Origin: Liopterus haemorrhoidalis
Lineage: Eukaryota; Arthropoda; Insecta; Coleoptera; Dytiscidae
Length of the DNA: 64,000 bases
Direction: 5' to 3'
Assembly: GCA_963971575.1 (NCBI GenBank)
Contig: OZ020625.1
Span: 26,685,253 to 26,749,252 of the forward strand
Under the pieces are notes generated by a model. The model was not told the origin of the DNA. It saw only the letters and a list, made by a program, of their open reading frames with translations, and did not search any database. Below, piece after piece: positions 55,577 through 64,000 of this stretch (positions are counted from its first letter, which is position 1; every line of letters begins with the position of its first letter). The position numbers and the translations under genes were made by a program.

Positions 55577-56850
55577 CCAGGTCTACAAGTATGAAATGCG
55601 GATTTTTTTTTTAAATAAAACACATTAAACTCAAAAGAACAGTAAAAGTTTATTTATTCAAAGTATGCTCCATTAGAAGTTATACATTTTTCCAATCTTT
55701 CAGGTAATTTGTGAATACCTCGCCAGTAGAACTCTTCCCCTTTCCCCGCAAACCATTCATCTAGCCATGCTTTCACATTTTCATATGAACAAAAGTGCTG
55801 CTCGGCAAGTGCGTGACCCATCGATGCGAACAAGTGGTAATCTGAAGGGGCCAAGTCTGGTGAGTAAGCGGCATGGGGTAGCAATTCCCACTTGAGTGCC
55901 TCCAATGTGTAGCAAACTGATTTTACCTTATGTGATGGAGCGTTATCGTGAAGAAAGATTACCTTGTGCTTTCTTTCGTATTCTGGTCGTTTTATGAGCA
56001 GCGAATGGTTCAATTCGATCAATTGTTGTTGGTAGCGTTGGGTATTAACTGTTTCACCAGATTTTAACAATTCATAATAGACCACACCCTTTTGGTCCCA
56101 CCAAGTACAGAGCATTGTCTTTTTGCCAAAGCGATTCGGTCTTGCAGTTGATGTGGATGGTGAGCCTGGGTTCACCCATGATTTTTTGCGTTTGGGATTT
56201 TCAAAATAAATCCATTTTTCATCGCCATTAATGATACGATGCAAAAAAGACTTTCTTTTGTATCGTGCAAGCAAAGTGTTTTTGCGTTTTTCCATCTGCC
56301 TCTCATTCAATGCATGTGGAACCCATCTGCCGACTTTCTGGATCTTACCCATCTCTCGTAGGCGATTGGAAACAGCTTGTTGACTAACGCCTAACTGCTC
56401 TGCTAGTTGTTTTTGTGATTGACTATCGTCTTCCTGTAGCAATGTTTCCAATTTTGTATCTTCATATTTTTTTGGAGGTTTTCCATGTTCTTTGTCTGTA
56501 AGATCAAAGTCACCACTTTTGAAACGCCGAAACCATCGTTCACACGTATCTTGCGATGGAGCATATTCACCATAAGCTTCTCGAAGCATTCGGTATGATT
56601 CAGCAGCAGTTTTTTTCAAATGAAAACAAAACAGTAGTACTGTCCGCGAATGCTCTTTATTTGGCACAAAATTTGACTGTTTTAACACAGTAAAACAAAA
56701 CTATATGATCACTTTTCAAATTATAACCTATACGCATTTGACACTTAATGATAACTTAACAAAACGCCATATGTGTTGAAACTTTGAACTATACACTCTG
56801 TTTGCGCGGCAAGTTTGAAAAACATCCGCATTTCATATTTGTAGACCTGG
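55577..56850 (-). mobile_element. full-length Mos1-like mariner element
   Basis: The 1274-bp element has inverted termini CCAGGTCTACAAGTATGAAA and its counterpart (TTTCATATTTGTAGACCTGG), about 28 bp with few mismatches. It is flanked by TA at 55575 and 56851. Length and termini closely resemble the Mos1/mauritiana group (about 1286 bp). Confidence 0.95.
55654..56688 (-). CDS. Mos1-like mariner transposase, open frame without canonical ATG
   Basis: The 344-codon frame is uninterrupted to its stop. It carries the N-terminal HTH pair (ERWFRRFKSGDFDL; QLAEQLGVSQQAVSNRLREM), the WVPHAL linker (residues 122-127), catalytic D156, D248 and D283 (34 residues between the last two) and YSPDLAP. Mos1 begins just before the FVPNK motif with ATG. 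Here that region reads QSNFVPNK without ATG: the frame's first codon is GTG and the first in-frame ATG is codon 34, inside the first HTH. Relative to Mos1, about three residues are missing after KNT (138). It may therefore be inactive despite the open frame. Confidence 0.92.
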   Translation of the reverse strand: MLKQSNFVPNKEHSRTVLLFCFHLKKTAAESYRMLREAYGEYAPSQDTCERWFRRFKSGDFDLTDKEHGKPPKKYEDTKLETLLQEDDSQSQKQLAEQLGVSQQAVSNRLREMGKIQKVGRWVPHALNERQMEKRKNTLLARYKRKSFLHRIINGDEKWIYFENPKRKKSWVNPGSPSTSTARPNRFGKKTMLCTWWDQKGVVYYELLKSGETVNTQRYQQQLIELNHSLLIKRPEYERKHKVIFLHDNAPSHKVKSVCYTLEALKWELLPHAAYSPDLAPSDYHLFASMGHALAEQHFCSYENVKAWLDEWFAGKGEEFYWRGIHKLPERLEKCITSNGAYFE

Positions 56851-58487
56851 TATATGTACATCTTTTCTCGAAGTGAAAAAAATTGAATAAGCTACTTATT
56901 AAAATGGTTCTTTATAACGCTATGCTACATATCTTTTCAAAATATCATTGCTACCTTTTCTCGAGATGAAAAAGTAGCATATGCTAATTAATAAACGCCC
57001 AGACCCCCCCCTCCCTTGCAGCGGCCTTGGTATGATTATTACAAAATAAAGAATAAAATGTTCTTCTGAATTATAGTAGAAAATAAATTTCTAATACAAA
57101 TAAAAGCATTTAAAAATTTATCACTCGGAACTGAACCGAAAAAAAACGTTATTTTTGCCGGAACGAAAACAGGAACCGAACTGATATATATTTTTTTAAT
57201 TGAACCGAAACGAAAAAAATAACGGTTCGAAGCCCTGTAATAAATATTAAAAAACATTTTTAAATTTTTATATTACAAATGCTGTGCACTGTCGGGGTCT
57301 ATTTGTTGTTTATACATTTATTGTTAAAATACAGAACTACGCAAAAGCAATTTAGTTCCGCGTAAACGTTTAGAATAGCCTATAATGCTAATACTGGTTA
57401 ACAAAATTATTATAAATTTAAAAAATTATTTTTATATTTAAATTGCTGTGCACTGTCGTGAAACATTTATTGTTTACGCAATACGGAACTACGCAAAAAA
57501 ATACACATTAAAATTTTCATTAGCGAAACTAATTAAGAGGATTAATTTCTTTACTTAAGACTTTATTTAATAATTTTGGTAGACATTACGTCATTAATCT
57601 TTAATTAGTTTAGTCGAGAAAAAGTCAGATTTTAAAATTATGACCAATTTTAATATGGCGTGATTTATAGAAATTTTCATCTTCGCATGGACATATCTCA
57701 AAAATTAAACGCGATAAAGACCTGCGGTTGAAATTTTTGAAATCTTGAGGTCCTAATTAACTAGTAACAATATTTTTAAACAAAAAAATTTTTTGAAAAT
57801 TTTTCCTTTTTTTTTAAATTTTTTGAAAATTTTGATAAATCCTGACTAAAAAATGGTTAGAGATAGAAATCTACGGTTTGAATTTTTAGAATTCTCATAT
57901 ATTGTTTAGTCTAAAAAAAATTTGGGCTTAAATAAACCAATTATTAAGTTTTGTATGGGCAGTAATCCAAAACCATTGAAAATGGCCATAAATCGAAACA
58001 AATCGTAAGGGGTAGACCTTAAAAAAAACGTGATTTTTAAGCAAAATTTTTTTTGCCTCAGATTTTATTGAAAATTGGTACAAATATGTATTTTTGGTGG
58101 TAGATCAATAAAATTTGGTCCATTTTGAAATTTGAGCAAAAGTTTTGGAATTATAGGCAAAAAACTGACCTAAATCAGCTCTAACTCAAAAACTAGGGAA
58201 GTATGAATTTTTTAAATATTTTTTTCTTAATCCTCACACCAAAATTAGCTTAAAACTATATTTTGGCTACAATTGGAGTCAAAAAAAATTTTGCCAAAAT
58301 TTTAGGATTTTTTTAAAAATTTTGTTGGAAAATTGATATATGTACTTATAAATTTTTAGCCTTAGATCACAAATATATATTCACTTTTGAGTTATGATCT
58401 AAAATTTTGACATTTGCGGCAAAAAAGTAAAAAAAAAGATTCACAAAAAGGCTCAGAGATTTTTCCGCAATGCTTATGTATATATGG
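56851..58487. other. AT-rich spacer
   Basis: TCTCGA(A/G)(G/A)TGAAAAA motifs near 56865 and 56963, and short GGAACTACGC remnants near 57336 and 57484, suggest old repeats. 57540-58480 is T- and A-rich with no gene. Confidence 0.4.
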
Positions 58488-58587
58488 GTGCAAACATTAA
58501 AGCGGAACTAAATGGAAATTTTATTTTCTTAAGTTGTTATGAGCTAATTTTTTTGATGATTGAAGTTGGCTTTTGCTAAACAAAATT

Positions 58588-59704
58588 TTATGTTAAAATA
58601 TTTTTTTATTAATTTTAATTCGAATGCTTAATACCATTATTTTGGTTTCTAAATATTGGTAGTATTTTTTATATAGAAAGGTTCATTAATATTTTGAAAA
58701 TTGCGCCTACGGCTTCCATTGGTTGTTTAAGTCATAAACTCCGCCCCTCTGATTTCGTATACATTCATACATAGAATAAATTATAATTTCAACACTTCCC
58801 ACTGGTTATTAAATTTACGCTTTTAAAAATTAAATGCAACATTTGCCAAAATATAACTAGAATTATGACAAAAAAAGTTAAACAAAATAAAAATGCAAAA
58901 ACAAACAGAAAAAATAAAATTGACGGGAATCGAACCGTAGTTTGCAACTTGAGAAGCGAGAACATTACCACTGGACTAGAGAAATAGCGGATTAAATATT
59001 TTACATATTTTAGTTAAAAAGACAAAAAATGCGTTATTTTCCGAAAACATAATCTGATCAAAAATTCCTGTTGCACTATTCCGGTTCACACCAATGTACA
59101 TTACTTAGATTTTTTTCAGATTTTTAGTTTAAACCATCTGGACTACAGGGTGTGGGACAAAAATTTTTTTGCACAATTTTGGCAAAAATCGCTTCAAAAT
59201 AATTTATTTTGCAAAAATAAAAATTTGATAGTTAATCCACGTACCAAGGGCTTTCATTTGATACCCTACTCAGAATTTTAAAAAAATATTATTTTTTTTG
59301 ATGAGCACATAATTGTTTATATTTTTAGGGGGATATGTTTTTTAGATGTTTTAGTATTTTTCCTATGTGCGGGTCAAAGAGTTGTATAAGCATGCCAAAT
59401 TTCAACTCTCTAGGTTTAACCGTTTGGCTAAAATTTTTACCGAACAGACAGACAGACAGAATTTGGCAATTTCCAAAACCTTAATGAACCTTGCTATATA
59501 AAAAAAAATACTGCACATATTTAGAAATCTAAATAATGGTATTAGGCATTCGAATTAAAATTAACAAAAAAAATATTTTAACATAAAATTTGTTTTGGCA
59601 TCCCAAATAATCATCATTCACTTACTAAATACCTGCGAAACCCTGACAGACGACAAAATGACGGTATAAGGGTTTTTTTGGTCTTACCTACAAAACCCTA
59701 AAAA
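58588..59704 (-). mobile_element. composite repeat copy E with internal flipped end
   Basis: Reverse-oriented copy of the AGGGTTT family. It includes a tRNA-like core at about 58920-58985 (minus strand GGTTCGATTCCCGTC and TAGTCCAGTGGTAATG). Near its right end, 59475-59647 carries a terminal segment of the same family in the opposite orientation (CTTGCTATATAAAAAAAAAT...CTGCGAAACCCTG), inserted in the GTCT tract. Confidence 0.8.
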
Positions 59705-59719
59705 TATCATTTCACAAAT

Positions 59720-60200
59720 ATAAAACTACTCAGCAGGCCCGATTGCGCAAGCGTAATTAACTCCCTCTAAAGCGCTGTGCTTAGATACGTTATCAAGCTA
59801 GTTACCTCTGGGTGATTAGTGGTGTGGGTGAATTCTGATCAGTGTCGTCGTCTCAACGTTTTGTGTGATTTACGTGTGCTAAAAGTTTAAAAAAGTATTA
59901 AAAAATATTTTTAAGTTAATTAATTTGTTTAAACAACAAAATTAATAGTTTTAAAACAAAATTAAATTATTTTTTTATTAGTTTAAAAAAATATTATAAC
60001 AAATTATAATTTTTTAAAATTTGTGTGGAAAAAAAACGTTTCACAACGTTTTAATATTTAAAAAAATTGTTTTATAAAGTTTTTATTTAAAACAAAATAA
60101 AAGTGCCTGGATGTTTGGAAAAAGCCAAATGAATGTCTGGAAGTTGCTGAAAGGACATTTAAAATTATCCTGCATCCTGTGGTTGCTACCAAAAATTTTG
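59720..60200 (+). other. possible promoter and first exon of a downstream transcript
   Basis: A less AT-biased stretch contains TCAGTG (59839), an initiator-like motif, then a region ending at a possible donor AAAG|GTAGGA near 60206. No long frame. It may be a first, non-coding exon, judged only by composition and the spaced splice sites downstream. Confidence 0.25.
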
Positions 60201-60826
60201 AGAAAGGTAGGAATTATATATTTTTTTAAAAAATAGGCATTTCTATGCATTTTTTCAATTATTTTTACGTATTTTTTGTAAATTTTAATACGCAAAATTA
60301 GTTATATAATATTCACCTTGAAAAAATTGATAAGGGATTAAAATATTTTCGGGAATTAATGACTTCTTAATGAGTGCTATGTCTGATATTTAGATAAGAC
60401 TTGACAATTTTTAACAAGTTCGAACTAAATAGGGATTTTTAATTAAATTTATTTAACTAATAAATACGCGATTGATATAGTTGCATAATATTTTATATTA
60501 TATCTGTATTTTTTTAATAATATATGTTGACCGGTAGCTTGGAATTTTATCCGCTAGTGATGGGTCTGAAGCCGGAAAAATTTGTAACAGTCGGGCTAGT
60601 GTTTGAATTTATTAATAAAATTATTGTTGATAGCGGTGTTAGGTCTAATGTCGGCAAATGAACGCTCGATTGCGGTTAAGATATATGTGAGTCGGACTTT
60701 AATAGTATTTTTAAAATGTATATTTTTTTAAATAATTTTAGAAGCGCAATATTTCCGCAATTGATCGATTTTTGTGAAAAATTGAGTTTGGACTTTTGGA
60801 ATTTTATTTTATTTATTTTTTTTTAG

Positions 60827-60938
60827 ATTTAAGCTGGTTCGTTGATAAACTTCGGACTTGGTGTTCAATTTGAAAAATTTAGATTGGACTTCTAAGAAGT
60901 GGGTTGGTGGAGGGTTGCTAGGAGATATTGTGCTTATG
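60827..60938 (+). ncRNA. putative exon of an unassigned spliced transcript
   Basis: Acceptor (T-rich, AG at 60825-60826) and strong donor GTGAGT at 60939. The exon has stops in all frames until a terminal ATG (60936-60938), which stays open in the next putative exon. Confidence 0.3.
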
Positions 60939-60973
60939 GTGAGTGTTTTTTTTTTTTATTTATTAATATATAA

Positions 60974-61130
60974 TGTGTCTCATTTTGTAATACGAAACTA
61001 GATCTGGTTACTTTGGTGACCTTTGTGGTGTAAATAGACTTTTATGGAAACATGTGAACTTGTAAATCTGGCTTTTAAATATTTAAAAATGAAATTTTCC
61101 TCTTAGTTTCGTATTACAAAATGAGACAGA
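60974..61130. mobile_element. MITE, TGTCTCATTTTGTAATACG ends, copy 1
   Basis: Ends TGTCTCATTTTGTAATACGA and its inverted complement (CGTATTACAAAATGAGACAG). It shares the inner sequence ACTAGATCTGGTTACTTTGG with the next copy. Confidence 0.82.
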
Positions 61131-61246
61131 TAATAGTAATTTTTGAAACTCGAATTTAATATAATTATGGGGTTAATATTTTAAATTAAAATTTTTGTTG
61201 TTATTTTTTAGTCAGTTTTTTAATCTAAAATGTTTTGTAGTATTAA

Positions 61247-61421
61247 CTGTCTCATTTTGTAATACGGAACTAACAGGAAAAGTTCATTTTTTATGTTGTA
61301 TATTGACAATACATTTATAATATTATCATAGTATTGGTTCACACGGATACGCCAAAGTCTGTTTACACCACAACAGTCACCAAAGTAACCAGATCTAGTT
61401 TCGTATTACAAATTGAGACAG
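61247..61421. mobile_element. MITE, TGTCTCATTTTGTAATACG ends, copy 2
   Basis: Same termini as the copy 117 bp upstream. The internal GGTTACTTTGGTGAC segment is in opposite orientation (GTCACCAAAGTAACC), so the two copies are inverted. Confidence 0.82.
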
Positions 61422-61604
61422 ATAATATGTAATTTTTGAAATATTTAAGGTTTTTAATTTTACATTAAAATCGGTTTTTCTGAACTCAAAATTTTAGGAT
61501 GCATTTTCAAATCAATTTTTTATACATTTTTTTTATACGACATTTTTTAAATCAAATTGTAAGTTCAAGCTGACAAAATTTTGTAATTTATTTTTATTTT
61601 TTAG

Positions 61605-61700
61605 GTATCTCCTGAAGGCACTAGTACTCAAAAATGCTACACGACACTGATTGGGAGCTGTGGAGACCTACGATTGACCTGGATGGACCAGCAGCCTTCG
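61605..61700 (+). ncRNA. putative exon of an unassigned spliced transcript
   Basis: Acceptor TTTTTATTTTTTAG and donor GTAAGA bound 96 bases of ordinary, non-AT-biased composition. Frame 1 is open (VSPEGTSTQKCYTTLIG and on). Joined to 60827-60938 and 63289 on, it would give a 44-codon ORF; an internal ATG in another frame would give 28 codons. Neither resembles a protein I know. Confidence 0.35.
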
Positions 61701-61731
61701 GTAAGATACTTTCAAAATAATAATTTATTGA

Positions 61732-61976
61732 GGCCCGGTCTCTCCACCTTCAGGTACACCTCTAGGTAACTATCTGACAGATAAGGTTATCTAGAACTTC
61801 ATCTGCTGCATAAATGTTATTAACAATCGCTGAATTTAATACGTCAGTCTCATTATCCGTAAGATAAATTTGTATTGAGTGACGGGATGACATCTGTTCA
61901 GCACAGAAAGTATCACATAACCTCAACTGTCAGACGGTCGGCTAGAGGTTCACCTCAAGGTGGAAAGACCGGGCCC
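61732..61976. mobile_element. Harbinger-type MITE
   Basis: Ends GGCCCGGTCTCTCCACCTTC and AAGGTGGAAAGACCGGGCCC are inverted. The sub-terminal AGGTAACTATCTGACAGATA matches 36894-37156. Confidence 0.82.
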
Positions 61977-62152
61977 TACAGTTTATTGGACACACTGACG
62001 TACGTCACCTCACCCAGAGGAAGTTTGCAATTCGTTCGCAACAAACATTTCAACAGAGCATTACGTTACGCGGTACATTACAGGATCAGCTCGATAATTT
62101 GGACTCGACTTTCAATTTGTGAAAATTCACATCAATTTTTTTTTTATTATAT

Positions 62153-62334
62153 AGGCTATTCCAAAACCTTTAAGCGGAACTAACTGGAATTTTAATTTTT
62201 TTAAGTTGTCATGAGTTCTTCTTTTTTGGTTTAAAGAGGGCTTTTGCTAAACAAAATGATCAAAAGCCTCACTTAAACGGTAAAAGTTACTAGAATTCAT
62301 AATCTAGTTCCGGTTAAACCAAAAAAACTGGCTA
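62153..62334. mobile_element. ~182-bp MITE (GGCTATTCCAAAACC)
   Basis: Ends GGCTATTCCAAAACCTTTAA and TAAACCAAAAAAACTGGCTA are imperfectly inverted. It is close to 62948-63132. It belongs to the same superfamily of ends as the 407-bp MITEs (GCGGAACTA, TAGTTCCG). Confidence 0.78.
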
Positions 62335-62349
62335 TAGTTTTATAAGGGA

Positions 62350-62444
62350 GGTATTGTGATCATACCGATTTTGACATTTCAAGATTTCGATGGATCACCA
62401 CGAATTGAGGTCCCTACATAACGTTTTGACTATTTTTAGCATGA

Positions 62445-62475
<31 letters not shown>

Positions 62476-62830
62476 CTGTCTGTCTGTCTGTCTGTGTACA
62501 CGTGCAGAGCAAATTCGGCTAAAAGGATTTTTATGAAACTTCATATTTAAGCTTCTGCCATCAATGGCACGAGTTGATCAACTTTTGATAAAAATCGATT
62601 GACTAAAAATGGGAGTTTACTCGTGTCGATTTTAAGATTTTTGTGAATATTTCACAACAGAAAAATATCTCGAAAAAAATTATTAAACAAAAGTTGCTAT
62701 AAAAGAAATAACTAATTACTTTTATTTGAGACGTTTTTTGATAAAACGAAAAATTTCGAATAATTTTTGTAAAATTTTTCGAAATTTTTCATATTTATAT
62801 GTAACGTTTCCATGGTCATGATAAATAATA
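62350..62830 (-). mobile_element. dispersed element, inverted third copy of 2149-2772, with (GTCT)n tract
   Basis: ACTCGTGTCGATTTTAAGAT, AACAGAAAAATATCTCGAAA and GTAACGTTTCCATGGTCATG are reverse complements of segments in 2270-2530. A (GTCT)n run lies at 62447-62495. Confidence 0.75.
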
Positions 62831-62947
62831 TCTCTGTTAGAAAATATTATGTCAAGTTATTTCTACTCTGCTGCTAGAATGTAATTTAAATAAGTACTTT
62901 ATGATGGTGGTCGGTCCTGTGGTGGCCACAGCTGATTTTTTTTATTA

Positions 62948-63132
62948 TATAGGTTATTCCAAAACGTTTAAGCGGAACTAACTGGAATTTTTATTATTTT
63001 AAGTTGTCATGAGTTCTTTTTAGGTTTAAAGAGGGCTTTTGCTAAACAAAATGATCAAAAGCCTCACTTAAACGGTAAAAGTTACTAGAATTCATAATCT
63101 AGTTCCGCTTAAACCAAAAAAAAACTGTCTAT
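62948..63132. mobile_element. ~185-bp MITE, second close copy
   Basis: Nearly the same sequence as 62153-62334 over its whole length (AACTAACTGGAATTTTTATT; AATGATCAAAAGCCTCACTT), about 800 bp away. Confidence 0.8.
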
Positions 63133-63288
63133 AGTTTTACAATGATTTTTTTTATTTGACTTTCATATCTATGGCCGATGGTCTAGAAACTGAGAGCTTA
63201 CCTTCTCTGCCCCTTATACGCCGCTTCTAGGCGTTTGGAACCTATTAATTTTATTTATTTATTTTTAATGAATTTTAATTATTTGTAG

Positions 63289-63475
63289 ATCCAAAAGGAC
63301 TTGGATAAGGACCAACTGGAATAAGGAACCAATTAGGACAGGAGCCAACCAGGATAAGGAACCAACCAGGACGAGGACGAAACGGGACCAGATCCAAAAG
63401 GACATCGGAACCAACCAGGCCGAGGACGAAACGGGACCAGATCCAAAAGGACATCGAAGATCTAAAACAGCCGTG
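63289..63475 (+). ncRNA. putative purine-rich exon with short internal repeats
   Basis: Acceptor AATTATTTGTAG precedes a purine-rich block built from GGACCAACTGGA-like units. It includes an exact repeat of GACGAAACGGGACCAGATCC plus AAAAGGACATCG. One frame is open for about 60 codons but cannot be entered in phase from an upstream ATG. No clear donor or polyA site marks its end. Confidence 0.3.
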
Positions 63476-64000
63476 TAAAACCGTTAAGTAGAAATGTTTC
63501 TGTAGTTTATTTCAATTAAGAATGCATCGTCTCTTGCAATTAACAAAACTTGTCAAAATAATCGTTACATTATTTATTACAGACATTAATTCTGGTGAAA
63601 TAATGATTCTGTTTTGGGTTTTAAACCATTTTTAAATATTTTATATAATTTTTAAAAATTAATATTTCAAATTCAAAATATCCTTTGTATGGAATTTGTG
63701 GCAATAACCTAATTGTTGTCGTATTATTTATTTAAATTTTCAAATAATTAATTTTATATATATAGTATTTGCTGTAAGTCGTTTTCGTTTTGCAGCGTTT
63801 ACTACTGCATTCTTATTTGAACTGGACGTTAATTTACTAAGGCTGACTGGATATATTTGAGGCATTTTCATGACACACTAAAAAGGCACACAGTAATTTT
63901 GCATGCTAGAATTAAGAAAGAAACAGATAAGGGACAATATTTTTTAATATTGTCGGCTCGAATTTGAGCAGTTTTTTATTTTCAGGTCATCACGTAAAAT
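63476..64000. other. AT-rich right end of window, nothing recognised
   Basis: No gene, repeat pair or splice pattern seen. Confidence 0.4.

Overview
This window looks like AT-rich insect nuclear DNA. It has a GT-AG spliced gene with long introns, several Tc1/mariner, hAT-like, PIF/Harbinger-like and piggyBac-like relics, abundant short inverted-repeat elements and large tandem arrays. The order cannot be fixed from the sequence alone.

The only cellular protein gene that can be fully modelled is on the + strand at 19358-43181. It is the ENTH-domain adaptor EpsinR (CLINT1 in mammals, liquid facets-Related in Drosophila). Nine coding exons join with consistent phases into 584 codons: an ENTH domain, an IDLGAAA motif, DFGDF/DFADF-type gamma-ear motifs and a conserved C-terminal block.

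The most striking feature is a 2.5 kb single exon at 32507-35037, between coding exons 7 and 8. It encodes a full-length (838-residue) Tel2/TELO2 protein, with the acidic DSDDD...PYDM motif and the Telomere_reg-2 domain. Exon 7 ends in phase 1, and the 14 bases between the exon's acceptor and the Tel2 ATG keep the frame. Alternative splicing of exon 7 therefore gives either EpsinR (584 aa) or an EpsinR-Tel2 fusion (about 1312 aa). This matches the fusion architecture described for Drosophila lqfR/Tel2.

Layout. 1-18500: tandem arrays (a 22-bp repeat with a 134-bp higher-order unit; ~100-bp, 28-bp and 57-bp units; a 17-bp GCAA-rich array) and many MITEs, with no convincing gene. 18966-19357: candidate promoter and 5' UTR. 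19358-43181: the lqfR/Tel2 locus. Its introns hold GCATGC-rich arrays, a tRNA-derived SINE, a ~1 kb inverted-repeat family carrying a tRNA-like core, a broken ORF-bearing element with an internal inversion, nested MITEs, an RT fragment and two mariner relics. 43600-59700: another GCAATAATTGC array, a decayed HARBI1-like element, a piggyBac fragment, a 1.4 kb foldback element, a deleted mariner and a structurally complete Mos1-like mariner whose initiator codon is missing. 59700-63500: a possible spliced transcript with little coding capacity, broken up by MITEs. The rest is AT-rich DNA in which I see nothing specific.
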